Origin: Paludibacter sp.
GTDB taxonomy: Bacteria > Bacteroidota > Bacteroidia > Bacteroidales > Paludibacteraceae
DNA: 64,000 bases
NCBI RefSeq assembly: GCF_009712605.1
Contig: NZ_WASO01000008.1
Location: forward strand, 62,001 to 126,000
Reading direction: 5' to 3'
The position numbers and the translations under genes were made by a program. Positions 35,248-44,195 of the stretch are shown here, one piece after another. Numbering within the stretch: the first letter of the stretch is position 1; each line of letters opens with the position of its first letter. The notes beneath the pieces were generated by a model. It worked only from the letters and a program-made list of their open reading frames with translations, had not been told where the DNA came from and did no database searches.

Positions 35248-35954
35248 TTAGTTGCATTGCCGTTGACGACGAAAAATATGCCCTCGATTTATTGACCGAC
35301 AATATCAGCAGGGTTCCTTTTCTGGAGTTGAAAGAGACGTTCAGAAATGGCGTAGACGCGTTGCATTATCTGGAAAAGAATCCGGTCGATCTGGCATTCC
35401 TCGATATTCAGATGCCGGTTCTGAACGGACTGCAAATACTTCGTAAATTGCAGGTAAGACCGATGATTGTGATCGTATCAGCCTTCAAAAGTTATGCCCT
35501 TGAAAGTTATGAACTTGATGTACTGGATTATCTTCTAAAGCCGGTGTCGTACGAACGATTTCAGAGGGCTGCGAACAAAGCCAACGACTATTTTCAGCTG
35601 AAATATGCAAAAAACGGGCAACGGAATGATTATATTTTTGTCAATGCCGACTACCGTCTGGTAAAAATCAACATCGACACAATTTTGTATATCGAAGGAA
35701 TGAAGGACTACGTGAAAATTTTTGTGGAAAACAGTTCCAAAGCCATCGTTACCAAATTATCGCTTAAAATGGTTGAAGAAATGCTGCCCGGCGATCGCTT
35801 TGCCCGCATTCATAAGTCCTTTATAGTAAATGTCAGGAAGGTGATTGCATTGCAGAAGAAAAAGGTGCAACTCCATGGCGATATTATTATTCCGCTAAGC
35901 AGCAATTATCGTGAGGCATACCATCAGTTAATGGAAAGTCCGGCAGAAAATTGA
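35244..35954 (+). CDS. LytTR-family response regulator
   Basis: 236 residues. Receiver domain (1-120) with the acidic pocket (CIAVDDEKYALD), phosphoacceptor Asp in LAFLDIQMPVLNG and Lys in YLLKPVSYERF. LytTR DNA-binding domain (about 140-232: DYRLVKINIDTILYIEGMKDYVKI, RIHKSFIVNVRKV). It is coupled to the LytS kinase by a 4-base overlap. LytTR regulators bind paired 9-bp sites; candidates upstream of the TonB operon were not resolved by eye. Confidence 0.93.
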   Translation: MISCIAVDDEKYALDLLTDNISRVPFLELKETFRNGVDALHYLEKNPVDLAFLDIQMPVLNGLQILRKLQVRPMIVIVSAFKSYALESYELDVLDYLLKPVSYERFQRAANKANDYFQLKYAKNGQRNDYIFVNADYRLVKINIDTILYIEGMKDYVKIFVENSSKAIVTKLSLKMVEEMLPGDRFARIHKSFIVNVRKVIALQKKKVQLHGDIIIPLSSNYREAYHQLMESPAEN

Positions 35955-35958
35955 TTGT

Positions 35959-36756
35959 CTATTCCCCCATCAACAGTATAGCTATAGCAACCAGAGCCAT
36001 ACCGCTAATTAACCCGATTTTCGAAAACAAACCTTTACCATAATGGTGTGCTGTAGGGATCAACTCATCTATAGCGATATACACCATGGTGGCCGACACA
36101 GCTCCCAGCACAATACCTTCCAGCATTGGCGACCAGTAAGGCAATATAAACAGCCAGGCCAAAAATGCTCCCATCGGAGTGGAAAGACCCGCAGCCACCG
36201 TTAACAAGAGTGCCTTACGACGATTTCCAGTAGCATGATACATTGGTGCTGAAATAGACAGGCCAATGGGAACGTTATGGATAATAATTGCCAGCAAAAT
36301 AGGGAACGCGAGGCGATAATCCGAAACGCCTATCGTAAACATTGCAATTCCTTCGGGAATATTGTGCAAAGTAACCGCCAGAGCAATTAAAAGGCTCATT
36401 TTTTTGTGCCTCCTCTTCAATTGATCGCTTTCAGAGTCGGTATTATCAGCAACCTCCACATGATGGGGAAACAACATATCAATCAGTGCCATAACCACAA
36501 TTCCCAGAAAAAAAGAACAGATAGCATAAACAAATGCGTGTGAGGAATTGTTTGTTGATTCAAAGCAGCGAATCGATTCGGGAAATATTTCGACAAAAGA
36601 GACGAAAAGTAATACCCCGGCTGCCAGACCCAATGAGAAAGCGAGAAAAGAGCGGTTGGTTTGTTTTGAAAAGTATGTTAAGAGACCTCCGATACCGGTT
36701 GACAATCCGGCAGTAAGGGTTAGACCAAAAGCTATCAATAAATTATGATGTTCCAT
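35959..36756 (-). CDS. zupT: ZIP-family zinc/divalent metal transporter (ZupT-like)
   Basis: 265 residues and eight membrane helices. Family blocks: GLAAGVLLFVSFVEIFPES, ALAVTLHNIPEGIAMFTIGV (His and Glu of helix 4) and LAIIIHNVPIGLSISAPM (helix 5), plus TMVYIAIDELIPTAHHYGKG. A His/Asp/Glu-rich loop (about 90-115) lies between helices 3 and 4, as in ZupT. It imports Zn or other divalent metals across the inner membrane. It converges on the LytTR gene, 4 bases away. Confidence 0.92.
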   Translation of the reverse strand: MEHHNLLIAFGLTLTAGLSTGIGGLLTYFSKQTNRSFLAFSLGLAAGVLLFVSFVEIFPESIRCFESTNNSSHAFVYAICSFFLGIVVMALIDMLFPHHVEVADNTDSESDQLKRRHKKMSLLIALAVTLHNIPEGIAMFTIGVSDYRLAFPILLAIIIHNVPIGLSISAPMYHATGNRRKALLLTVAAGLSTPMGAFLAWLFILPYWSPMLEGIVLGAVSATMVYIAIDELIPTAHHYGKGLFSKIGLISGMALVAIAILLMGE

Positions 36757-36961
36757 TTATATCTGATACTTAATTACAAAGGTAACAAAATAAACGACAA
36801 ACGAGATGAAGAATTCTTCTCATCATATCCCGCTGAGTGTAAGCGTAGATTAACGGCTTAAACCACCGGTTATTTTAGCCGGCTTTTATAAAAAAACATA
36901 ACATACTCAATTTCCGGGAACATCCGATTCAAGGCCGGTATTTTAATTTAACAAAAACAAT

Positions 36962-36969
36962 TAACTTTG
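36962..36969 (+). promoter_or_regulatory. Bacteroidota promoter core before the LPS kinase gene
   Basis: TAACTTTG followed by C matches TAnnTTTG and sits about 20 bases before the start codon. The -33 element is not clear. Confidence 0.5.
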
Positions 36970-36989
36970 CCTGCTTTCGTGAAAACAAT

Positions 36990-37706
36990 ATGAAGACAGT
37001 AGTAATTATCGCTCCGGCATACCAGCAATACACCAGTTTTATCCATTCTTTGCCTCTGATTTTCAATTCGGAAGGGACTTCTATCTATAAGGCCCGAAAT
37101 GAAATTAAGAATTTTGAGCTTGATGGGAAAACGCTAACCGTAAAAGGTTATAAGCGGCCACATATCATCAACCGTATTGCATATGGCACCTTCCGCCAAA
37201 GCAAAGCCAAACGGGCTTATGATTACGCATTGCGCCTTCTGGAGAAGAACATCTCCACTCCGGAACCTGTAGCCTACATAGAACAATACGAATGTGGCTT
37301 ACTGTGCAACTCCTATTTTGTCTCGTTGTTTGCCACAGAATCTCATCTTCTCAGAGAACTTCACGACTATAAAGTAGAGGGAAATGAAGCGCTACTCAAC
37401 GCACTGGCTGCGTATACGGCTTACGTTCATGAAAGAGATGTGTTTCCTATCGATTATTCGCCCGGCAATGTTATGTTTGAAAAGGAAAACGGGAAGTTCA
37501 GGTTCACGCTACTCGACATCAACAGAATGCAATTCAGAGTCGTTACCCAAAAGATGGCTGTCAGATGCTTTCGGCGCTTTACCATGGATCAGTCGTTGAT
37601 CGATTTCATCGCAAAGGAGTACGCACGTATAAGAGGATATGAACCAACTGCATTCGCGTGCGAAGCCACCAAGCATCACACCATTTTTTGGAAAAGACGA
37701 CAATAA
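36990..37706 (+). CDS. InaA/Kdo-kinase-like lipopolysaccharide kinase
   Basis: 238 residues with a protein-kinase-like fold. Seen are the nucleotide-binding Lys region (LTVKGYKRPHIINRIAYG), a catalytic-loop equivalent (VFPIDYSPGNVMF) and a metal-binding equivalent (FTLLDINRMQF). This is the pattern of the LPS core kinases (InaA/WaaP/KdkA group) in Bacteroidota, which phosphorylate a core sugar of LPS in the cytoplasm. A promoter core (TAACTTTG, 36962-36969) lies 20 bases upstream. A shared terminator lies just after its stop. Confidence 0.8.
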   Translation: MKTVVIIAPAYQQYTSFIHSLPLIFNSEGTSIYKARNEIKNFELDGKTLTVKGYKRPHIINRIAYGTFRQSKAKRAYDYALRLLEKNISTPEPVAYIEQYECGLLCNSYFVSLFATESHLLRELHDYKVEGNEALLNALAAYTAYVHERDVFPIDYSPGNVMFEKENGKFRFTLLDINRMQFRVVTQKMAVRCFRRFTMDQSLIDFIAKEYARIRGYEPTAFACEATKHHTIFWKRRQ

Positions 37707-37747
37707 AGCTATCCCCGGGAAAAAGTCTATTTTTCCAGATAGCTTTT
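37705..37747. terminator. Bidirectional terminator between convergent genes
   Basis: AAAGCTATC at 37705-37713 pairs with GATAGCTTT at 37738-37746, with A/T runs on both flanks. An inner stem (GGAAAAA/TTTTTCC) extends it. The hairpin overlaps the last codons of the TPR gene on the other strand. Confidence 0.7.
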
Positions 37748-39445
37748 TGTTTCTATTTTCTTCTTTAACAAAGGAGAAGTATTTCCTGCATTCACGGCTT
37801 TTTGCCACCATACAAGAGCCTCTTCTTTTTCGCCGGCCATAAACAGAATATCGCCGTAGTGTTCAAGCACTTCTGGGCTTTTATCACCCCCATTGTCAAT
37901 TGCCTGTTTTTCATATATTTTGGCCAGCGAGTAATTTCCTTCCACAAAGAAAATCCACGCGTAAGTATCGAGATATGTGGCATTCGTTGGTTCGGCTGCA
38001 ACGGTTTTGGCGCTCATACTTTCGGCCTTTTGCAATTCCCGTTTTTCCAGTGATAAATAATAGGCATAATTATTCAATGTTCCTATATTATTCGGCTGAT
38101 ATTTGAGCGATTGAGTATAAGCTACAAAAGTCGAATCTTTCATTCCCAGTTTATAATAAGTGTCCCCCAGTTGGGTATAAATCTGAGAGCGCATTACAAT
38201 ATTTTCATCCGGCACCAACTGAAGCGCCTTATTGCAATGTAAAATTGCCTCCTTGTATTTTCCCGATTGATACAGAGCGATTGCCTTATAAAAATAAAAA
38301 TCAACATCGTCGGCAAAATACCCGAGGGCTTTACTACACAAAGAATCGATAGCCGGAAAGTTTTCCTGTTTCAGTTTCATATCGATCATCCGCATCCATG
38401 TCACCTTGTTTTGAGGATTGAGGTCGAGCATGATTTTCAGCTCATTTTCAGCAGCTTCGTTTTTTTGCCGCATCATCAGAAAAAGGTAATTGTAATTGTG
38501 GAGGCTCTCTTCTTCCGGATACATTTCGAGCAAGGAACTGAGATAGCCCTCCACCTTTTGCATTTCAGAGGGGCGGGTAACAAGGTCTTTGAGAACCGAC
38601 AGCTTGGGTTCCAGATCAACGTTTTTATTGCGCATCATCTGATCGAGTACCGACATCATCGACACGGTATCGCCTACTGCCTTATAGTATTTGGATAACG
38701 AAAACAAAGCATCCCCGTTATTAGGATCATTATTCAATACTTGCTGATAACAGGCCAACGCTTCTTTCTGCATTTTCTGATCGAGATAAATATCTCCTCT
38801 TAAAACCTGATATTTAGCCTCATTCGGATATGTTTTCACCAGCTTGTCTATCTCGGCAATTCCCTTTTTATTTTGATTTTGTATAAAATAGAGTCTGGCC
38901 TTCTCCATGGTAATATCCTGATTCATGCCCTGAACCTTCTCCAACATATTCAAAGCCCCTATCGCTTCAGTGTATTTTTCCGATTGCGAGTAAATATTGA
39001 TAAGCATCATCAACGCTTCATCGTTTTCGGGGTCAATTTTCACGATGGCGTTATACACTTCAACGGCTTTGTCTATTTTCTGAGAAGAAAGATATTGCTC
39101 GGCCAGCGCAGTTTTAAACCACAGGTTTTCAGGCTGAGCAACAGTAGCCTTTTCCAGACACGCAATCGCCTTATCGGTTTGTTTGGTAACGACGTAAATT
39201 TTTGACAGCTCATACATCACATTGCCGTCGTTCGGTTTGATCCGGTTACAGTTGTTCAACAAATCGATTGCAGCATCGTAATGACCGGCCAGTCTTTCAC
39301 GCAAGGCATCGTCAAAAAAGTAATTGAATTGGATATCGACAGGAGTCACCTCTTCAAAATGTTTCAGCACTGCTTTTTTAGAAGCGAACATTTGCAAAGA
39401 AACACTCACACAAAGGGATAATATAACGATGCGGATTAATTTCAT
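37727..39445 (-). CDS. Secreted tetratricopeptide-repeat protein
   Basis: 572 residues with a signal peptide (IVILSLCVSVSLQMFA). It is built from about 14 TPR units over the whole length (for example AIDLLNNCNRIKPNDGNVMYEL, AIACLEKATVAQPENLWFKTAL, AVEVYNAIVKIDPENDEALMML). No catalytic domain is seen. Periplasmic TPR proteins of this size in Bacteroidota often scaffold outer-membrane or gliding/secretion complexes, but nothing here points to one. It stands alone between LPS kinase and recO. Confidence 0.85.
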   Translation of the reverse strand: MKLIRIVILSLCVSVSLQMFASKKAVLKHFEEVTPVDIQFNYFFDDALRERLAGHYDAAIDLLNNCNRIKPNDGNVMYELSKIYVVTKQTDKAIACLEKATVAQPENLWFKTALAEQYLSSQKIDKAVEVYNAIVKIDPENDEALMMLINIYSQSEKYTEAIGALNMLEKVQGMNQDITMEKARLYFIQNQNKKGIAEIDKLVKTYPNEAKYQVLRGDIYLDQKMQKEALACYQQVLNNDPNNGDALFSLSKYYKAVGDTVSMMSVLDQMMRNKNVDLEPKLSVLKDLVTRPSEMQKVEGYLSSLLEMYPEEESLHNYNYLFLMMRQKNEAAENELKIMLDLNPQNKVTWMRMIDMKLKQENFPAIDSLCSKALGYFADDVDFYFYKAIALYQSGKYKEAILHCNKALQLVPDENIVMRSQIYTQLGDTYYKLGMKDSTFVAYTQSLKYQPNNIGTLNNYAYYLSLEKRELQKAESMSAKTVAAEPTNATYLDTYAWIFFVEGNYSLAKIYEKQAIDNGGDKSPEVLEHYGDILFMAGEKEEALVWWQKAVNAGNTSPLLKKKIETKSYLEK

Positions 39446-39601
39446 TTTTGTTGCTTTGAGCTATTGAAAGAGCCGGGATCAGGCTGCATCAACAGATAAA
39501 ATAAATAATCAGTTACTTATGCAAATGTACGTATTTCGAATGAAAAAACTGTCACCAAAACATTTAGAAAAACTAAAACAGATAACGAATTGCGCCGGGT
39601 T

Positions 39602-40327
39602 TCAATCGAACAATTCCATCAACACCGGCAACGATTTTATTTCTCCGATTTCGGACAAATGAATACGATAATACGAAAGCATATATTCAAGAATGGCGAC
39701 ACGTTCACCTCTCGAGAAACGAAACATGTGCATATTTGTATAGTTGATCCGCATCAGTTGGTACAACACGGCGCTCTCTGCAGGCCGCAGAAAATGTTTG
39801 TGCAAAGGACAGGTGGAAGTAAATACACCATTGACCATGTCAAAATAGAAGTGCAATCCGAGATTTTCCGTACTGGGAAAGAAACCGAGGAAACGGGTCA
39901 AATGAAGCATCATCACCAAATGAAAATTGGCAACGCCCTGCTCCGACCGTTCTAGGATTTGCACTGATTCCTGCAAGAAACGAAACAACATTTTGTCAGT
40001 CTGGCTATCACGCAGGGTGCGATACAAAAATTCGGCAAGAAACAACGCCAACGCATTTTTCACCGGATTCATTTGTATCGAAGTAATAATATTGTAAGGC
40101 CGGGCTTCTTTTATTTGGTGCAGTTCGCGGTCAGGCAGCATCTCTATTTCAAGATCAACCAAAGTCAACGGCTGCAGGAATGCCATTTTCGATCCGCTTT
40201 TTTTTCTCGAAGCACCATAAACGATACAGGCCAAACGTCCCCGTTCCTCAGAAATAAGGTGCACGATATTCGCCTTATCGGAATACTTGAGGCAGTGAAG
40301 AATGATGGCTTTCGTTTTGAGAAACAT
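39602..40327 (-). CDS. recO: DNA repair protein RecO
   Basis: 241 residues from the ATG at 40327; the longer frame begins with hydrophobic sequence alien to RecO. The N-terminal OB fold is clear (FLKTKAIILHCLKYSDKANIVHLISEERGRLACIVYGASRKKSG), followed by the helical C-terminal part. RecO anneals DNA and loads RecA with RecR. The zinc cysteines of some RecO proteins are only partly present (CPLH near the C-terminal third). Confidence 0.9.
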   Translation of the reverse strand: MFLKTKAIILHCLKYSDKANIVHLISEERGRLACIVYGASRKKSGSKMAFLQPLTLVDLEIEMLPDRELHQIKEARPYNIITSIQMNPVKNALALFLAEFLYRTLRDSQTDKMLFRFLQESVQILERSEQGVANFHLVMMLHLTRFLGFFPSTENLGLHFYFDMVNGVFTSTCPLHKHFLRPAESAVLYQLMRINYTNMHMFRFSRGERVAILEYMLSYYRIHLSEIGEIKSLPVLMELFD

Positions 40328-40382
40328 ATCAGAAAGGAAGAAAATACATTTAGCTAAACAAAGATAGGCTATTTTGAGCGCA

Positions 40383-40420
40383 TAAAAAAAACAGCATGAC
40401 ACATATCTGCGCCATGCTGT
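40383..40420 (-). terminator. Intrinsic terminator of ald
   Basis: On the minus strand ACAGCATGGCGC and a complementary CATGCTGT arm form a stem with a U-run immediately after it. It lies about 25 bases after the ald stop. Confidence 0.85.
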
Positions 40421-40444
40421 AGTATAGTATATCAAGTAAGTCTT

Positions 40445-41530
40445 TTACCCCTGGAATGCTTCTCGAACAGCCGGATAAACGATTTCACCCTTCACGATGT
40501 TGAGACCTTTGCAAAGTTCTTCATTCACTTCACAAGCCTTTTCCCAGCCCAGATTAGCCAGTTGGATCGCATAAGGCAAAGTAGCATTTGTCAATGCAAG
40601 GGTTGAAGTGTAAGGCACTGCACCCGGAATGTTAGCCACACAATAATGAACCACACCATCAATGGTATAAATAGGATCATTGTGTGTCGTAGGACGGGAA
40701 GTTTCAAAGCAACCACCCTGATCAATAGCAACGTCTACCATCACAGCTCCTTTTTGCATCGTAGACAACATGGCTGCTGTCACAAGATGAGGGGCTTTTG
40801 CTCCGGTTACCAACACCGCACCGATTACCAAATCTGCAGATTTAACTTCTTCCGCAATCACATATTCGGAAGACACCAATGTTTTTACGTTTTTGGGCAA
40901 CACGTCAGACAAATAACGCAAGCGAGGTAGCGAAATGTCAGCCAGGGTAACATCAGCACCCAATCCGGCAGCCATCCATGCAGCCTGAGTACCAACAACG
41001 CCACCACCAAGCACAAGCACTTTTGCCGGTTTCACACCCGGTACGCCACCAAGCAGAATACCTTTTCCTCCATTGGGGCGTTCAAGATACTTTGCTCCTT
41101 CCTGAATTGACATTCGGCCAGCCACTTCCGACATTGGAATCAATAAAGGAAGGCTCCGGTCTGCTTTTTCTACTGTTTCATAGGCAAGACAAACGGCTCC
41201 GCTGTCGATCATTGCTTTTGTCAGGCCGGCATTAGAGGCAAAGTGAAAATACGTAAAAAGCAACTGATCTTTCTTGATCAACCGATATTCAGGCTCAATC
41301 GGCTCTTTTACTTTTACAATCATGTCTGAAGCGGCATATACCTCTTCTATTGAAGGCAACAATGTTGCACCTACCTTCAAATACAATTCATCACTAAAGC
41401 CACTGTTCACCCCTGCACCTTCCTGAATGTAAACAATATGGCCTTGTTTAACAAGTGCAGACACGCCTGCGGGTGTTAATCCCACGCGATTTTCGTTGTT
41501 CTTAATTTCTTTTGGGGTTCCAATTTTCAT
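40445..41530 (-). CDS. ald: Alanine dehydrogenase
   Basis: 361 residues from the ATG at 41530 (a TTG lies three codons upstream). The start MKIGTPKEIKNNENRVGLTPAG and the NAD-binding block KVLVLGGGVVGTQAAWMAAGLGADVTLADI are typical of Ald, as are the pyruvate-binding K in VKVKEP and the late block YCVANIPGAVPYTSTLALTNATLPY. It interconverts L-alanine with pyruvate, ammonia and NADH in the cytoplasm. It stands alone with its own terminator. Confidence 0.96.
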   Translation of the reverse strand: MKIGTPKEIKNNENRVGLTPAGVSALVKQGHIVYIQEGAGVNSGFSDELYLKVGATLLPSIEEVYAASDMIVKVKEPIEPEYRLIKKDQLLFTYFHFASNAGLTKAMIDSGAVCLAYETVEKADRSLPLLIPMSEVAGRMSIQEGAKYLERPNGGKGILLGGVPGVKPAKVLVLGGGVVGTQAAWMAAGLGADVTLADISLPRLRYLSDVLPKNVKTLVSSEYVIAEEVKSADLVIGAVLVTGAKAPHLVTAAMLSTMQKGAVMVDVAIDQGGCFETSRPTTHNDPIYTIDGVVHYCVANIPGAVPYTSTLALTNATLPYAIQLANLGWEKACEVNEELCKGLNIVKGEIVYPAVREAFQG

Positions 41531-41726
41531 ACTCTTCAATTTAAAGGTAATTAATATGTCTCAAAGATCAATGTTTTTTATTGTAATTGCAAAGATAAAG
41601 TACAAAAAAGTGTTATTAAACCTGTTTTTAAACATAAATATGTCCATATATCATAATTAAAGATTGTTTTATCTGTTTTTATTAACACCAAAAAACATGA
41701 ATAACATTATTTAACTTATTTCTTAG

Positions 41727-41760
41727 ACTGTTGATAAAAAGACAATTATTTATCAACAGT
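41727..41760. promoter_or_regulatory. Paired, inverted DnaA-box-like sites
   Basis: Two perfect 12-bp arms contain TTATCAACA, one on each strand, separated by 10 bases. One change from TTATCCACA makes DnaA binding plausible. This would allow DnaA autoregulation. Confidence 0.55.
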
Positions 41761-41769
41761 ATCATATCT

Positions 41770-41812
41770 TGTTTATTATCAGCACGTTAAATTAACACAC
41801 TGATAATAAACA
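41770..41812. repeat. 13-bp inverted repeat upstream of dnaA
   Basis: Perfect arms TGTTTATTATCAG and CTGATAATAAACA with a 17-base centre containing a small GTTAA/TTAAC stem. It may act with the neighbouring DnaA-like boxes, or be a hairpin in the dnaA leader. Confidence 0.6.
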
Positions 41813-41911
41813 TTGTACAAAAAAACATGAAAAATAGCTCAAAACAGCTATTTTTTATGTGGAAAATCTTTAGGATATTTGTCAGTCCAAAAAGACTTAA
41901 GACCCTAAAAG

Positions 41912-43306
41912 ATGAAAGTGAACAGCGCCAACGACTTGTGGCATCGATGCCTGCGTGTGATACGCGACAATGTATCTGAAACTACGTTTTCGACGTGGTT
42001 TTTGCCCATTGTACCCCTAAACTATGAGAACAATATTTTCACAGTTCAAGTCCCAAGCCAGTTCTTCTACGAATATATTGAAGAAACTTTTGTCGATTTA
42101 TTAAGAATGACCATTCACCGCGAAATCGGAGAAGGGACTCGTTTGATGTACCGGGTTTTGGTCGACCGTACTTCGGGCACAAGCACCACAATTCCCAGTG
42201 ATGACAAATTAAAGCCTAATCAGCTTTACAACTCACCCAAACAGGAAAATCCTTTTGCACGAAAAGAAGCTATCCCAAATATCGATCCACAGCTTAATCC
42301 GATCTATAATTTTAACACTTTTGTAGAAGGTACCAGCAATAAACTTGCCCGTACCGCCGGGATCAGCATCGGTAATAACCCGGGAACAACCATTTTCAAT
42401 CCTTTGTTCGTATACGGACAATCCGGAGTTGGAAAAACTCACCTGGTACATGCCATCGGTATTCAGGCAAAACAAACACACCCGGACAAGCGTGTACTTT
42501 ATGTTTCTGCAAATTTATTTCAGATTCAATATACGGATGCCGTACGCAACAATAGCGTTAATGACTTCCTGAACTTCTATCAGAGCATTGACGTGTTGAT
42601 TTTGGATGACATTCACGAATTTGCCGGCAAAAACGGAACTCAGAATACATTTTTCCATATTTTCAATCACCTGCACCAAAATGGCAAACAGTTAATCCTT
42701 ACATCCGACCGTTCGCCCATGGTATTGCAGGGACTTGAACAGCGCCTCATCACTCGCTTCAAATGGGGTTTGTCTGCCGAGATATCAAAACCTGATTTTG
42801 AATTGCGCAAAGGCATCCTAAAACACAAAATATTCAAAGACGGACTTGACATTGATGACGAAGTTGTAAACTACATTGCTGAAAATGTAACCGACAACAT
42901 CAGAGATTTGGAAGGTGTCATCATTTCGCTGTTGGCCTACTCTACCCTTACTGACAAACCCATTAATTTGGAACTTGCTCACAAAGCAGTCAGCAATGTG
43001 GTGAACGTGACTCCGAAAGTTGTTACAATCGAGCAAATCAGAAATGTTGTCTGTGAACACTTCGGCCTCAAAATCGAAGAAATGTTATCAAAACGCCGTA
43101 ACAGAGAACTGGCTCAGGCTCGTCAGATTGCAATGTATCTTGCCAAATGCCATACAAAACATTCACTTTCTTCTATCGGAGAAATGATTGGCAAGCGAGA
43201 CCATGCGACCGTGCTTCATGCTTGCAAAGTGGTCAACGATTTGATGGAGATCGACAAACAATACAGAGCCTGCATTCAGGAAATCCAAAATAAGATCAAA
43301 GCATAA
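41912..43306 (+). CDS. dnaA: Chromosomal replication initiator DnaA
   Basis: 464 residues. Domain I (WHRCLRVIRDNVSETTFSTWFLPIVPL), a short linker, AAA+ domain III with Walker A GQSGVGKTHL and Walker B VLILDDIHEFAGK, then domain IV with the DnaA-box-binding signature RDHATVLHACKVV. It binds oriC and opens the duplex. Length and motifs are complete. A terminator follows at 43321. Confidence 0.98.
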   Translation: MKVNSANDLWHRCLRVIRDNVSETTFSTWFLPIVPLNYENNIFTVQVPSQFFYEYIEETFVDLLRMTIHREIGEGTRLMYRVLVDRTSGTSTTIPSDDKLKPNQLYNSPKQENPFARKEAIPNIDPQLNPIYNFNTFVEGTSNKLARTAGISIGNNPGTTIFNPLFVYGQSGVGKTHLVHAIGIQAKQTHPDKRVLYVSANLFQIQYTDAVRNNSVNDFLNFYQSIDVLILDDIHEFAGKNGTQNTFFHIFNHLHQNGKQLILTSDRSPMVLQGLEQRLITRFKWGLSAEISKPDFELRKGILKHKIFKDGLDIDDEVVNYIAENVTDNIRDLEGVIISLLAYSTLTDKPINLELAHKAVSNVVNVTPKVVTIEQIRNVVCEHFGLKIEEMLSKRRNRELAQARQIAMYLAKCHTKHSLSSIGEMIGKRDHATVLHACKVVNDLMEIDKQYRACIQEIQNKIKA

Positions 43307-43320
43307 CTGCAAAAAAGTTA

Positions 43321-43349
43321 AATCCTCTCATTCGAGAGGATTTTTTTTA
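43321..43349 (+). terminator. dnaA intrinsic terminator
   Basis: AATCCTCTC and GAGAGGATT pair around a 4-base loop and are followed by eight T. Confidence 0.9.
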
Positions 43350-43538
43350 TTCCTTCTTTCCTTCCGACTTCTCTCACCTCATTATCACACAAAGGATTGT
43401 TCTTAACATAAGACAAAGAAACTCCTTTCAAACATAGAATTGCACTGCAAAAAAAACATAATGCTATTTGCAATTTCCTTTTTTATACGCTATATTTATT
43501 GCGTGAATTTAACTCATGTTTTAACCTTATAATATCGC

Positions 43539-43796
43539 ATGATTATGACTAGAACTATCACATTTAACGAGCTGAGAAAAATCAAAGACAGCCTTCCGTC
43601 TGGCAGTATGGGGAAAATTGCCGCAGATTTAGGTCTGACCGACGAAACAGTACGTAATTATTTCGGCGGTCATAATTTTAAAGATGGAAAGAGTTGTGGT
43701 GTTCATATTGAACCCGGTCCGGACGGCGGTTTGGTAATGCTAGACGATACAACAATTTTAGATCATGCTCTTCACCTACTTGAAGAAGTCCACTAA
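43539..43796 (+). CDS. Small helix-turn-helix DNA-binding protein
   Basis: 85 residues (an ATG two codons downstream is an alternative start). ITFNELRKIKDSLPSGSMGKIAADLGLTDETVRNYFGG is a compact HTH with GLTDETVRNYF as the recognition helix, followed by a beta hairpin (GVHIEPGPDGGLVMLDD). This small family is common in Bacteroidales, of unknown role. It has its own terminator. Confidence 0.75.
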   Translation: MIMTRTITFNELRKIKDSLPSGSMGKIAADLGLTDETVRNYFGGHNFKDGKSCGVHIEPGPDGGLVMLDDTTILDHALHLLEEVH

Positions 43797-43818
43797 CCTA
43801 AAACCCACAAAAAGCATA

Positions 43819-43858
43819 AAAAAACGCAGCTGATTGTCGAAATCAGCTGCGTTTTTTA
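43819..43858. terminator. Strong bidirectional terminator
   Basis: AAAAAACGCAGCTGATT and AATCAGCTGCGTTTTTT are perfect 17-base arms around GTCGA, with A and T runs on both sides. Confidence 0.92.
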
Positions 43859-43877
43859 TCTCTTTGATCATTTTAAT

Positions 43878-43952
43878 TTGTTCTTTGCCTGCGGCAGGCC
43901 TTACTTTTTGGCGCAAAAAGTAAGCAAAAACATTGACGGAAAGAACTCGTTC
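43878..43952. repeat. REP-like element, copy A
   Basis: A GCCTGC-G-GCAGGC stem (43887-43899) is followed at once by CTTACTTTTTG/CAAAAAGTAAG (43900-43924), then a shared tail ACGGAAAGAA. A second copy lies at 60239-60310 with 1-base differences. Confidence 0.8.
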
Positions 43953-44160
43953 GCTCGGCCATAAAATATTTACTCATTCACAAACTTCTGCAGCTGGCCT
44001 ACTCACTCAAACAGCTTTCCGTCAGTTTGGTATTCTTTGTTTGTCCCTTCGGGTCTGGTTGTCTATAGATTATAAAAACAATCCGGTTATATTTTTATAA
44101 ATCTTGCTCATGCAGATTGGAGCGGCCTTGTCCGGTGAGACAACCAACGGTCAGCGTAAG

Positions 44161-44195
44161 CTAAAAAACAAGTGAGGAGACGAAAATCTCACCCC
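44161..44195 (-). terminator. Probable terminator after the small membrane protein gene
   Basis: On the minus strand GGTGAG and CTCACT form a short stem about an A/U-rich loop, followed by UUGUUUUUU. It is weaker than the others but correctly placed directly after the stop at 44196. Confidence 0.5.

Larger units (their letters stand above)
41540..41911. other. AT-rich divergent region between ald and dnaA with inverted repeats (origin-like)
   Basis: About 370 AT-rich bases. Two strong inverted repeats occur: ACTGTTGATAAA (41727-41738) with TTTATCAACAGT (41749-41760), and TGTTTATTATCAG (41770-41782) with CTGATAATAAACA (41800-41812). TTATCAACA differs by one base from the DnaA-box consensus TTATCCACA. 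The position upstream of dnaA suggests a DnaA-bound control region or part of oriC. Confidence 0.55.
43797..44195. other. Intergenic region with terminator and REP-like element
   Basis: About 400 bases. It holds a strong hairpin terminator (43819-43858), a REP-like element with two nested stems (43878-43952) and a weaker leftward terminator near 44161-44195. Confidence 0.7.

Noticed and set aside
40328-40435. N-terminal extension of RecO
   Set aside because: The extension is hydrophobic and overlaps the ald terminator; the RecO OB fold begins directly at the ATG at 40327.
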